64,000 bases of DNA, taken from Mycobacterium yunnanensis (GTDB lineage Bacteria; Actinomycetota; Actinomycetes; Mycobacteriales; Mycobacteriaceae). Positions 1 to 7,307 of this stretch are shown here, piece after piece. Position 1 is the stretch's first letter, and every line of letters begins with the position of its first letter. The stretch is from positions 310,001 through 374,000 of the forward strand of contig NZ_JACKVK010000009.1 of assembly GCF_025823185.1 (NCBI RefSeq). The letters run 5' to 3'. Position numbers and translations under genes: made by a program. The notes under the pieces were generated by a model that was given only the letters and a program-made list of their open reading frames with translations, made no database searches and was not told the DNA's origin.

Positions 1-240
1 GCACTCGACGACGTCATCGCGCTGCTGACACGCGCCCGCGACCGGTTGGCCGCCGACGGCTCGGTCGCCGAACTCGTCGAGTCGGGCCACGCCGCCAGGA
101 CGCGCTACGACCGCTTCGACCGCCCGCAGATCTTGACCACCTCGATCGGCGAGGAGGGCTGGCGCGAGTCGCTCGCGGCCGCAGGCCGGGCCGGGGCCGT
201 GATCAGATCCGCTCTGCGAGTCCGGGGTAGTCGAGGATGA
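1..240 (+). CDS. tyrA: C-terminal end of a CDS, probably prephenate dehydrogenase (partial)
   Basis: An open frame enters from the left edge and ends at TGA 238-240, giving about 79 C-terminal residues. The segment is Ala/Arg-rich and helical, with no diagnostic motif. The assignment rests on synteny: in M. tuberculosis the plus-strand tyrA (Rv3754) converges on Rv3755c, and the next gene here is a minus-strand Rv3755c-like protein followed by proX-proZ. TyrA oxidatively decarboxylates prephenate in tyrosine synthesis. The 3' end overlaps the converging gene by 38 bp. The catalytic part lies outside the window, so the function is inferred. Confidence 0.55.
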   Translation, partial: ALDDVIALLTRARDRLAADGSVAELVESGHAARTRYDRFDRPQILTTSIGEEGWRESLAAAGRAGAVIRSALRVRGSRG

Positions 241-805
241 AGCCCTCGTCGTCGACGGTGACGGTGGTCTCGGCGACCGGCGACTTCAGGTCGATGCCGC
301 CACCGGCCGTCTTACTCGCGTAGTCGATGGTCACCGTCTCCACGGTGAGCTCGGGCAGCCGGACGTAGACGACGGGCAACGAGACGGACTCCGCCTGCTG
401 GTACAGCCCGGTCCGCCGGATCGGCAGCGCGTTGAAGAACGGGCTGTAGATCACGTCGACGTCGAGTGCGCCGCCGAAGGGTTCCCGGGTGGCCTGGTTC
501 TGCTTGTCCTGCACGAGCCACATGTTCTCGACGTCGCGGGCGATGTTGAGCTGGCGTTCGCGCTCGGCCAAGGTGACGGTCAGCGACAGCCGTTTGGTGG
601 CGCCACTGTCGTCGGTGACCAGGTCGTATGACGCGCTGAATGCCGGGTGCACTTCGGTGGCGGCAGCCACGATCCGCCCGTAGGCCTTGATGCGGTTGCC
701 CGAGAGCTGCACCCGCACGGACTCCATCCGGGGCACGTCCTGTGCGCGCCACGTCAGAACTGCCGGCCAGGTGTCCTGTGATTCAGAGCGGACTACTTCA
801 CTCAT
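203..805 (-). CDS. Putative glycolipid-binding family protein (PF06475-like)
   Basis: A 200-residue soluble protein with no signal peptide or membrane segment. The pattern of beta strands, the early WRAQDVPRMESVRV segment and the central SPFFNALPIRR motif match the putative glycolipid-binding family (PF06475, Rv3755c-like). Its biochemical role is not established. The ATG at 803-805 is preceded on the minus strand by TACGGT seven bases upstream, a leaderless-type promoter, which supports this start. It converges on the TyrA end and lies immediately downstream of proZ, but its own promoter suggests separate transcription. Confidence 0.75.
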   Translation of the reverse strand: MSEVVRSESQDTWPAVLTWRAQDVPRMESVRVQLSGNRIKAYGRIVAAATEVHPAFSASYDLVTDDSGATKRLSLTVTLAERERQLNIARDVENMWLVQDKQNQATREPFGGALDVDVIYSPFFNALPIRRTGLYQQAESVSLPVVYVRLPELTVETVTIDYASKTAGGGIDLKSPVAETTVTVDDEGFILDYPGLAERI

Positions 806-808
806 GCC

Positions 809-1588
809 CTACACCGTAGGCGACGGCCCCCGTGGTTCGTGGTCTCCTCGCGAAAGCCCATCAGATCGTGACGTAGAGGCCGCTTCGAGTGCGACCTCGT
901 CGCCGAGGAACGGCTGCGGCATCCTCCGGAACCGGTCGGTTCCCGGCTCGGAGAGCCACACCGCGAAGGCCAGTACGGCGTCCAAGATGAGCGCGAGCAC
1001 CGTCACGACGAGCGCGCCCACCAGGGCCAAGTAGAACTGCCGCACCTTGATGCCGTCGATGAGATACCGGCCGAGGCCGCCCAGGCTGGCGTAGGCGGCA
1101 ACCGTGGCGGTGGCGACGATCTGCAGCGTGGCGGTGCGTACGCCGCCCAGGATCAGGGGCAGCGCATTGGGTAGCTCGACGCGCAGCAGCACCCTTGACT
1201 CGGTCATCCCCATCGACCGGGCGGCGTCCACCACGGCCCGGTCCACGTTGGCGATGCCGGAGTAGGTGCCCGCGAGTATCGGCGGGATGCCGAGCAGCAT
1301 CAGGGCCACCGTGGCCGGGATCAGGTTCAGACCCCACAGGAGCACGCCCAGCAGCAAGACGCCGAGGGTGGGCAGTGCCCGCAGTGCGTTCACGCCACCG
1401 ACGACGAAGAAGGTGCCGCGGCCGGTGTGTCCGATGATCATCCCGACGGGAATCGCGATGAGCGCCGAGAAGAACAGTGCCACGCCGGTGTATTCCAGGT
1501 GCTCGAGGATGCGCACCGTCAGACCCGCGGGCCCACCCCAGTTGGCGGCGGTGAAGATGAAGGACAGCGCCTGCTGCAGGAAGTTCAT
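809..1588 (-). CDS. proZ: Osmolyte (glycine betaine/proline/choline) ABC transporter permease
   Basis: A 259-residue membrane permease read from ATG 1588, which overlaps the ProW stop as ATGA (translational coupling). The frame stays open far upstream, but that is a high-GC shadow of proV/proW. It has about five to six hydrophobic helices and the cytoplasmic EAA loop (DAARSMGMTESRVLLRVELPNALP) that docks on the ATPase. It is one of two paired permeases of a ProU/OpuC-type importer and matches Rv3756c in order. The C-terminal 40 residues are polar, Ser/Arg-rich and probably cytoplasmic. Confidence 0.88.
   Translation of the reverse strand: MNFLQQALSFIFTAANWGGPAGLTVRILEHLEYTGVALFFSALIAIPVGMIIGHTGRGTFFVVGGVNALRALPTLGVLLLGVLLWGLNLIPATVALMLLGIPPILAGTYSGIANVDRAVVDAARSMGMTESRVLLRVELPNALPLILGGVRTATLQIVATATVAAYASLGGLGRYLIDGIKVRQFYLALVGALVVTVLALILDAVLAFAVWLSEPGTDRFRRMPQPFLGDEVALEAASTSRSDGLSRGDHEPRGPSPTV
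813..818 (-). promoter_or_regulatory. Candidate -10 box, leaderless start of the glycolipid-binding-like gene
   Basis: TACGGT on the minus strand, seven bases before the ATG at 805. This matches the mycobacterial TANNNT -10 and the spacing expected when transcription begins at the start codon. No ribosome binding site lies between. Confidence 0.45.
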
Positions 1589-2244
1589 CGGGCACCCGCC
1601 TTGACCTTCTTGGCCGACCGCACCCACGGCGTCGCAAACTTGCCGGCGACCATGATGAGGGTGTCGACGACGATCGCCAGGACGAAGATGGCCACGATGC
1701 CGGCGATGATCTGATCGCTCTTGTCGGCCTGGTACCCCTCCGTGAACCACGTCCCGAGACCGCCGATGCCGATCACCGAGCCCACCGACACCATCGAGAT
1801 GTTGGTTACCGCGACGACGCGCAAACTGGCGGCGAGGACCGGAATCGCCAGCGGCAGTTCGACCTTCACGATTCTGGTCAGCGGTTTGTATCCGACGGCA
1901 GTCGCGGCGTCCAGCACCGCGGGCGGCACGGCGTCGAGTGCCTCGGGGACGGCGCGCACTAGCAAGGCAACGGTGTAGAGCGTCAACGCCACGATCACGT
2001 TGGCCTGGTCGAGGATCCGGGTCGGAATCACCAACGGCAACACCACGAAAAGGGCGAGCGACGGGATCGTGAAGATGATGCTGGCGATGACGGTGGTGAA
2101 CCGGCGTAGCACCGTCGTCCGCTGAATCAGGGCCCCCAGCGGCACCGCGATGACCAATCCGAGGACGAGCGGCAGCAGCGACAGCCAGAGGTGAATCAGC
2201 GTCAGATCCCAGGCGTCGCCAAGGTGTGTGAAGAGATACCGCAC
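1585..2244 (-). CDS. proW: Osmolyte ABC transporter permease
   Basis: A 219-residue membrane protein starting at GTG 2244, directly abutting the ProV stop (TAG, 2245-2247). It is hydrophobic throughout, with an EAA-type loop (LDAATAVGYKPLTRIVKVELPLA). It is paralogous to the downstream ProZ, as usual for OpuC/ProU systems with heterodimeric permeases. The tight spacing (0 bp to proV, 4-bp overlap with proZ) shows a single operon. Inferred role: a channel half for quaternary amine or proline uptake under osmotic stress. Confidence 0.88.
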   Translation of the reverse strand: MRYLFTHLGDAWDLTLIHLWLSLLPLVLGLVIAVPLGALIQRTTVLRRFTTVIASIIFTIPSLALFVVLPLVIPTRILDQANVIVALTLYTVALLVRAVPEALDAVPPAVLDAATAVGYKPLTRIVKVELPLAIPVLAASLRVVAVTNISMVSVGSVIGIGGLGTWFTEGYQADKSDQIIAGIVAIFVLAIVVDTLIMVAGKFATPWVRSAKKVKAGAR

Positions 2245-3345
2245 CTAGGTGGATCCCTTCTTGCCCTTGATCGCCGCGATCACATCGTCGGCCTTGACCC
2301 CACCGATGACCTGCTGCCGGGCGTCGACGACGACGCCAAGACCCGACGGCGACGACAGCGCGGCGTCGAGCGCCAGGCGCATGGTGCCGTTGGGGACCAG
2401 CAGCGAACCACCCGCGATCGTGCTGTCGTACAACGACTTTCCCTGCCGATGCAGACCGACGCCGTTGACGTCGATCCAGGCGTAGGGGGAACCGTCGGGG
2501 TGCGTCACCAGAGCCCACTCGTCCGGACCAAGGTCGAGGGCGTCGACGGCGGCCTCGCTGACCGTGCGCACGTCATGCAGGGGCAAACCCGTGCCCGGCG
2601 TGAACTGCAACCCCCGGTATCCGCGATCGGCGCCGATGAATCCGGCGACGAAGTCGTTGGCCGGGTTGGACAACAAACGGCGCGGCGCATCGTACTGCTG
2701 CAGCTTGCCGCCGCGCCCGAACACGGCGACCTTCTCGCCGAGCTTGAGCGCCTCGTCGATGTCATGGGTGACGAAGACGATGGTCTTGCGCAATTCGCTT
2801 TGCAACCTCAGAATCTCGACCTGCAACTCCTCCCGCACCACCGGGTCGACGGCGCTGAACGGCTCGTCCATCAACAGGATCGGCGGATCGGCGGCGAGCG
2901 CCCTGGCCACCCCGACACGCTGCTGCTGCCCACCCGAGAGTTGGGCCGGGTACCGGTCGGCGAGCTTGGGGTCCAGACCCACCCGCTCGAGCACGCCGAG
3001 GGCCGCCTTGCGTGCCGAGCGCCGTGACTCGCCCTTCAGCACCGGGACCGTCGCGACGTTGTCCACCACGCGCAGGTGTGGCATCAAGCCGGCACTCTGG
3101 ATGACGTAGCCGATGCCGAGCCGCAATTTGACCGCGTCGACCTTGGTGACGTCCTTGCCGTCGACGCTCAGTACGCCCGAGGTGGGTTCGATCATCCGGT
3201 TGATCATCCGCATCGAGGTGGTCTTGCCACAGCCCGACGGACCGACGAACACCGCGAGCGTGCCCTCGGGGACGTCGAGGGTCAGATCGTCGACGGCCAC
3301 GGTGCCGTCCGGGTACTTCTTCGTCACACCGTCGAAGGTGATCAT
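2245..3345 (-). CDS. proV: Osmolyte ABC transporter ATP-binding protein with CBS domains
   Basis: A 366-residue ATPase. Walker A is GPSGCGKTT near residue 36, the ABC signature is LSGGQQQR, Walker B is ILLMDEP and the H-loop is VTHD. Residues after about 240 form a CBS-like region, as in ProV/OpuCA, where it senses ionic strength. The ATG start has GGAGGA about six bases upstream. It follows proX by 16 bp and abuts proW. The length suits the family. Substrate specificity cannot be read from this subunit. Confidence 0.92.
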   Translation of the reverse strand: MITFDGVTKKYPDGTVAVDDLTLDVPEGTLAVFVGPSGCGKTTSMRMINRMIEPTSGVLSVDGKDVTKVDAVKLRLGIGYVIQSAGLMPHLRVVDNVATVPVLKGESRRSARKAALGVLERVGLDPKLADRYPAQLSGGQQQRVGVARALAADPPILLMDEPFSAVDPVVREELQVEILRLQSELRKTIVFVTHDIDEALKLGEKVAVFGRGGKLQQYDAPRRLLSNPANDFVAGFIGADRGYRGLQFTPGTGLPLHDVRTVSEAAVDALDLGPDEWALVTHPDGSPYAWIDVNGVGLHRQGKSLYDSTIAGGSLLVPNGTMRLALDAALSSPSGLGVVVDARQQVIGGVKADDVIAAIKGKKGST

Positions 3346-3361
3346 CGAGTCCTCCGCTGTG

Positions 3362-4315
3362 TCATCCGGTGATCGGCTTGTCGAACCCGTTGTCCTGTAC
3401 CCACTTGCGCGCGGCCTCGTCGGGGTCGACGCCGCTGTTGCCCGACGTGGCGGTGTTCATCTCGATCAGCGCCTGCGTCGACAACTTGGCCGACACGGCG
3501 TCCAGCACCGTCTTGAGCTGATCGGACATCTTCTGCGAGGCGACGAGTGGGACGACGTTGGCGGCGAGGAAGTTGTTCTTCGGATCCTCCAGGACCACCA
3601 GGTCGTTCTGGGGTATCGCCTGCGAGGTGCTGAAGATGTCGGCAGCCGTGACGGTGCCGTCGACCAGCGCGCGTACCGTGGCCGGCCCGCCGCCGTCGCT
3701 GATGGAGACGAAGTTGGCGGGGGCGATGTCGAGCCCGTACTTGGCCTTGAGCCCGGGCAGTCCCTCGGCGCGGGTCTGGAACTCCGACGGCCCACCGAAT
3801 TTCACCTCGGCCGAGTGGGCGGCCAAATCGCCGATCGTCTTCAGGTTCCACTTCTGCGCCGTGGCCCTGGTGACCGCGACGGTGTCCTGATCGCTCGCCG
3901 GCGACGGCGTGAGGATGGACAGATCACCGGGCAGGGCGCGGTAGAGCGCCAACTCGACCGACTGCGGATCCGTTGCCTTGGTGTTCTTGTCGAAGTACTG
4001 CAGGAGGTTGCCGGTGTACTCCGGGATCAGGTCGATCGAGTGGTCCTTGACCGCCGGCACGTAGGTCTCGCGACTGCCGATGCCGAATTGGCGCCGGATG
4101 TCGAAACCGTTGGCCTGCAACGCCTGTGCGTAGATCTCGGCGATGATCTTGGATTCGGTGAAGTCTGCCGACCCCACCGCGATGGACTTCAGGTCACCCG
4201 ATACCTCACCCCCGCCCAGGGGATTGGAGCTGCCGCAGGCGGTTGTCACCAGGGCGAGCACCGCCGCCGCTACGGCGAGCGTGCGTGCGCGCATGGATCG
4301 TCGTACGGGGTTCAC
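3362..4315 (-). CDS. proX: Osmolyte ABC transporter substrate-binding lipoprotein
   Basis: A 317-residue lipoprotein of the OpuAC/ProX type. The N-terminus has basic residues, a hydrophobic stretch and Cys27 in the sequence LVTTAC, a slightly divergent lipobox. The mature part carries typical binding-protein segments (SADFTESKIIAEIYAQAL, LIPEYTGNLLQYF). GTG 4315 is chosen because AAAGGA lies eight bases upstream; an internal ATG eight codons later is possible. It heads the proX-V-W-Z operon. Predicted ligand: glycine betaine, proline or a related compatible solute. Confidence 0.88.
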   Translation of the reverse strand: MNPVRRSMRARTLAVAAAVLALVTTACGSSNPLGGGEVSGDLKSIAVGSADFTESKIIAEIYAQALQANGFDIRRQFGIGSRETYVPAVKDHSIDLIPEYTGNLLQYFDKNTKATDPQSVELALYRALPGDLSILTPSPASDQDTVAVTRATAQKWNLKTIGDLAAHSAEVKFGGPSEFQTRAEGLPGLKAKYGLDIAPANFVSISDGGGPATVRALVDGTVTAADIFSTSQAIPQNDLVVLEDPKNNFLAANVVPLVASQKMSDQLKTVLDAVSAKLSTQALIEMNTATSGNSGVDPDEAARKWVQDNGFDKPITG

Positions 4316-4468
4316 ATGAACGTCCTTTCGGCGTCACCGGCCTGGAGCGACCATAGCCAGCCGACGCCGATGTTGCTCGGCTTTGGCGCGCGGTGATTCG
4401 CTGGCGACGATCCACCTCTACCCAATCCGGCTGTTTTCAATTCGCCGGAAAGGGGCAAGGATGGACCC

Positions 4469-4843
4469 ATGAGCGTCGACCCGCAGTTTCCGCCCGCCGA
4501 TTCGACCCGATCCGGCCCGCTTGATCCGGTCGAGCCCGCACCGGTCGACACCGGGGCGGGCAAGCCCGTCCCGGAGAACGCCGTGCACTTCACCAGGGCC
4601 GCCGCCCTGTGGTCGGCGCTCATCGTCGGGTTCCTGGTGCTGATCGTGCTGCTGATCTTCATCGCGCAGAACACGGCATCCGGCACGTTCCACTTCCTTG
4701 GGTGGTCGTGGAGCATGCAACTCGGCGTCGCGTTGCTCGCCGCCGCCGTGCTCGGCGGCCTGGTGACGACGCTGGCCGGGATCGTGCGCATCGTGCAGTT
4801 GCGCCGCGCGGCGAAGAAGAACTACAAGGCCGCCCTCAGGTAG
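4469..4843 (+). CDS. LapA-domain (DUF1049) small membrane protein
   Basis: A 124-residue protein with a Pro-rich acidic N-terminus of about 40 residues, two transmembrane helices (about 47-67 and 80-102, separated by a QNTASGTFHFLGWSW segment) and a basic cytoplasmic tail. This two-helix architecture and the QNT motif are characteristic of the LapA family; the synteny is to Rv3760. The ATG has AAGGATGG upstream. It is divergent from proX across 153 bp and its stop overlaps the converging kinase-like gene by 8 bp. The cellular role in mycobacteria is unknown. Confidence 0.75.
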   Translation: MSVDPQFPPADSTRSGPLDPVEPAPVDTGAGKPVPENAVHFTRAAALWSALIVGFLVLIVLLIFIAQNTASGTFHFLGWSWSMQLGVALLAAAVLGGLVTTLAGIVRIVQLRRAAKKNYKAALR

Positions 4844-5894
4844 CTGCGAGCTCGTTGAGGCCGGCCGCCACCAAGGGGGCGACGGCTTCGCCGACCTTTT
4901 CGCCGTACTCCGAGCCCTGCTGAAGGTCGCCGCTCGCGGCTCCGCTGCCCATCCGGTCGCGGAACTGGATCCCCGCCGCGATGATGGCGAGCTTGAAGTA
5001 CGCCAACGCCATGTAGAAGTTCCAGTTGTCCAGCGGCACCCCGGCCGCGACCGAATACTTGTGCGCCAGTTGGTCTGCCGACGGAATCTGCGGTGACGAC
5101 CAGGCGGCGTTCGCGTGCACCATGTCGAACATCGGGTGGCGGTAGACGCACATCAGAGCGGCGTCGCTGAGGGGATCGCCCAGCGTCGACATCTCCCAGT
5201 CGAGCACGGCGCGCACCGTGGTCGCGTCCGTCGCGTCGAGCATCGTGTTGTCGATGCGGTAGTCCCCGTGGACGATCGAGCTCCGGGTCTGCGGCGGCAG
5301 GGCCTCACCGAGCGCGGCGTGCAACCTCTTCACGTCGGCGTCGCGGGGATCGTCGTCGAGACGCACCAGGTCCCATTGACCACCCCAGCGCCGCACCTGG
5401 CGTTCGAGGTACCCGGTGGGCTTGCCGAAGTCGCCAAGCCCCACGGCCTCCGGATCGAGGGCGTGCAGGTTGGCCAGCACCGCGATGAGCGCGTCGACGC
5501 ACGCGTCGATGGCACTCTGGTTCCCCAGCGCGGCCAGCTCTTCGGAGTAGCGGATCACCCGGCCGGGGACGAAGTCGACCATCTGGAACGGCGCCCCGAG
5601 CACGGAGTCGTCGTCGACCAGCGTGACGGCTCGGGCCACGGGCACTGCGGTGTTCGCCAGGGCGGCCACCACCTTGTACTCGCGGGCCATGTCGTGCGCC
5701 GACGGCGTCAGACCGTGCAGCGGCGGGCGTCGCAGAACCCACTTGGCGGCGTCGTCGAAGACCAGGAAGGTCAGATTGGACCGGCCGCCGGCGATGAGCT
5801 CACCGCGCAGGTCACCCGACCGCGAAACGCCGATCTCGCGTAGGTGCGCGTCGAGCGCGCCGAGGTCCAAGCCGTCCAAGCTCACCGAAGTCAC
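4836..5894 (-). CDS. APH-family phosphotransferase (ACAD10/11-like kinase)
   Basis: A 352-residue protein of the aminoglycoside phosphotransferase/choline kinase superfamily. It shows the N-terminal nucleotide-binding motif (AGGRSNLTFLV, then WVLRRPP), the catalytic HGDYRIDN and the metal-binding DWE (VLDWEMSTLGDP). It resembles the kinase domain of mammalian ACAD10/ACAD11. Its synteny is to Rv3761c, long labelled fadE36, but no acyl-CoA dehydrogenase motif is present, so that name looks wrong. The substrate is unknown; hydroxyacyl-CoA-type molecules are a possibility from the ACAD11 link. Start GTG 5894. Confidence 0.82.
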   Translation of the reverse strand: MTSVSLDGLDLGALDAHLREIGVSRSGDLRGELIAGGRSNLTFLVFDDAAKWVLRRPPLHGLTPSAHDMAREYKVVAALANTAVPVARAVTLVDDDSVLGAPFQMVDFVPGRVIRYSEELAALGNQSAIDACVDALIAVLANLHALDPEAVGLGDFGKPTGYLERQVRRWGGQWDLVRLDDDPRDADVKRLHAALGEALPPQTRSSIVHGDYRIDNTMLDATDATTVRAVLDWEMSTLGDPLSDAALMCVYRHPMFDMVHANAAWSSPQIPSADQLAHKYSVAAGVPLDNWNFYMALAYFKLAIIAAGIQFRDRMGSGAASGDLQQGSEYGEKVGEAVAPLVAAGLNELAAT

Positions 5895-5903
5895 CGGACT
5901 TGT

Positions 5904-6503
5904 CTACCACCGCAGGTTTCGCGGCAGCAGATCCCACACGTGTTCGGTCCCGTTGACGGCGGCCACGGACAGCGTGCCGCTGCGCGAGGACAGCAGGCGG
6001 GTCACCCCGGCGTAGTCGACCTGAACGCACAGCAACCGTTCGGTCCTCATCACGGTGTGCACCACGGCGTTGATGACCCCACCGTGGCTGAACACCGCCA
6101 CCGTCTCGTCGTGCCCGGCGGCCGCGACCACGTCGTCGACGCCGGCCCGCACCCTGGCGATGAAGGCGTCCTCGTCCACGTCGCCCGGGAGGTGCCCGCT
6201 CATCAGACGCTTGACGTCCTCCTCCGAGGCCTCCTCGATTGGCGTGTAGTGCGACAGCTCGTAGTCGTACTCGGCGAGACGTTCGTCGACCTCGATCGGC
6301 AGTCCAAGGGCCTCGGCGACCGGCTGCCCGGTCTGCAGGGCGCGCCGTTGCGGGCTGCTCACCAGCCGGGTGATCGGGAACCGCTTGAGCGCGTCGGGCA
6401 GCCGCGTGGCCTGCTCGACGCCGTCAGGGGACAGGTCGGGGTCCGACCCCTGACCGGCCTCGCTGCGGAGGGGTAGCGCATGTCGAACCAGGAGCAGTTG
6501 CAC
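5904..6503 (-). CDS. Histidine phosphatase (phosphoglycerate-mutase-like) family protein
   Basis: A 199-residue soluble protein. The phosphohistidine motif LLLVRHA lies at residues 3-9, followed by SPQRRALQTG, a catalytic-acid region (LAEYDYE) and the second histidine in FSHGG. This is the branch-1 histidine phosphatase pattern. The longer frame up to 6752 is rejected because the fold begins exactly at GTG 6503, which has TATGGT six bases upstream (leaderless type). It is divergent from the SDR gene and nine bases upstream of the kinase-like gene, so the two may be cotranscribed. The substrate is unknown. Confidence 0.8.
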   Translation of the reverse strand: MQLLLVRHALPLRSEAGQGSDPDLSPDGVEQATRLPDALKRFPITRLVSSPQRRALQTGQPVAEALGLPIEVDERLAEYDYELSHYTPIEEASEEDVKRLMSGHLPGDVDEDAFIARVRAGVDDVVAAAGHDETVAVFSHGGVINAVVHTVMRTERLLCVQVDYAGVTRLLSSRSGTLSVAAVNGTEHVWDLLPRNLRW

Positions 6504-6509
6504 CGTGAC

Positions 6510-6515
6510 ACCATA
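6510..6515 (-). promoter_or_regulatory. Candidate -10 box, leaderless start of the histidine phosphatase gene
   Basis: TATGGT on the minus strand ends six bases before GTG 6503. It supports the short start over the longer open frame. Confidence 0.5.
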
Positions 6516-6542
6516 TGGCCGACGAGCGGTGGGAGACGCGCC

Positions 6543-7304
6543 ATGGGGTATGCCGACGAGTTGTTCGACCTGACCGACCGGGTGGTGCTCGTCACCGGAG
6601 GCAGTCGCGGGTTGGGTCGCGAGATGGCGTTCGGCGCAGCCCAATGCGGTGCCGACGTCGTGATCGCCAGCCGCAACCTCGAATCCTGCGTGGTGACGGC
6701 GGAGGAGATCTCGGCGTCGACCGGCCGCACGGCGCTGCCCTACCAGGTGCACGTCGGGCGCTGGGATCAGCTCGACGGACTCGTCGAGGCCGCCTACGAC
6801 CGATTCGGCAAGGTCGACGTCCTGGTCAACAACGCCGGCATGTCGCCGTTGTACGACTCCCTCGCCTCGGTCAGCGAGAAGCTCTTCGACGCGGTGGTCA
6901 ACCTCAATCTCAAGGGGCCGTTTCGGCTTTCGACGCTCGTCGGCGAACGCATGGTGGCCGCCGGAGGCGGGTCGATCGTCAACGTCAGCTCCGTGGGCTC
7001 CATCCGGCCGAGCCCCGAGATGCTGCCGTATGCGGCCGCCAAGGCGGGACTCAACGCACTGACCGAGGGGCTTGCGAAGGCCTACGGCCCCGCCGTTCGG
7101 GTGAACACGCTGATGGCCGGACCGTTCCTCACCGACGTGAGCGCGTCCTGGGACCTCGACGGCACGGACGCCCCGTTCGCCGACCTGGCCATGCGCCGGG
7201 CTGGCGTACCCCGCGAAATCATCGGCGCAGCACTGTATCTCGCTTCCGACGCGTCGAGCTTCACCACCGGGTCGATCCTGCGGGTCGACGGTGGCCTCCC
7301 GTAG
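6543..7304 (+). CDS. Short-chain dehydrogenase/reductase
   Basis: A 253-residue classical SDR. The cofactor motif VTGGSRGLG is near residues 14-22, NNAG lies around residue 98, the catalytic Ser is in VSSVGS and the YAAAKAG motif supplies Tyr and Lys. The C-terminal LRVDGG completes the family pattern. The ATG at 6543 places the Rossmann fold at the expected distance and has GGGAG upstream; the earlier in-frame ATG at 6480 would overlap the divergent phosphatase start. The substrate is unknown. The stop is four bases from the converging alkyl sulfatase end. Confidence 0.85.
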   Translation: MGYADELFDLTDRVVLVTGGSRGLGREMAFGAAQCGADVVIASRNLESCVVTAEEISASTGRTALPYQVHVGRWDQLDGLVEAAYDRFGKVDVLVNNAGMSPLYDSLASVSEKLFDAVVNLNLKGPFRLSTLVGERMVAAGGGSIVNVSSVGSIRPSPEMLPYAAAKAGLNALTEGLAKAYGPAVRVNTLMAGPFLTDVSASWDLDGTDAPFADLAMRRAGVPREIIGAALYLASDASSFTTGSILRVDGGLP

Positions 7305-7307
7305 CCG

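Noticed and set aside
809..2518. 569-residue minus-strand frame spanning proV, proW and proZ
   Set aside because: Only the last 259 residues (ProZ) are membrane-permease-like; the rest is an out-of-frame shadow.
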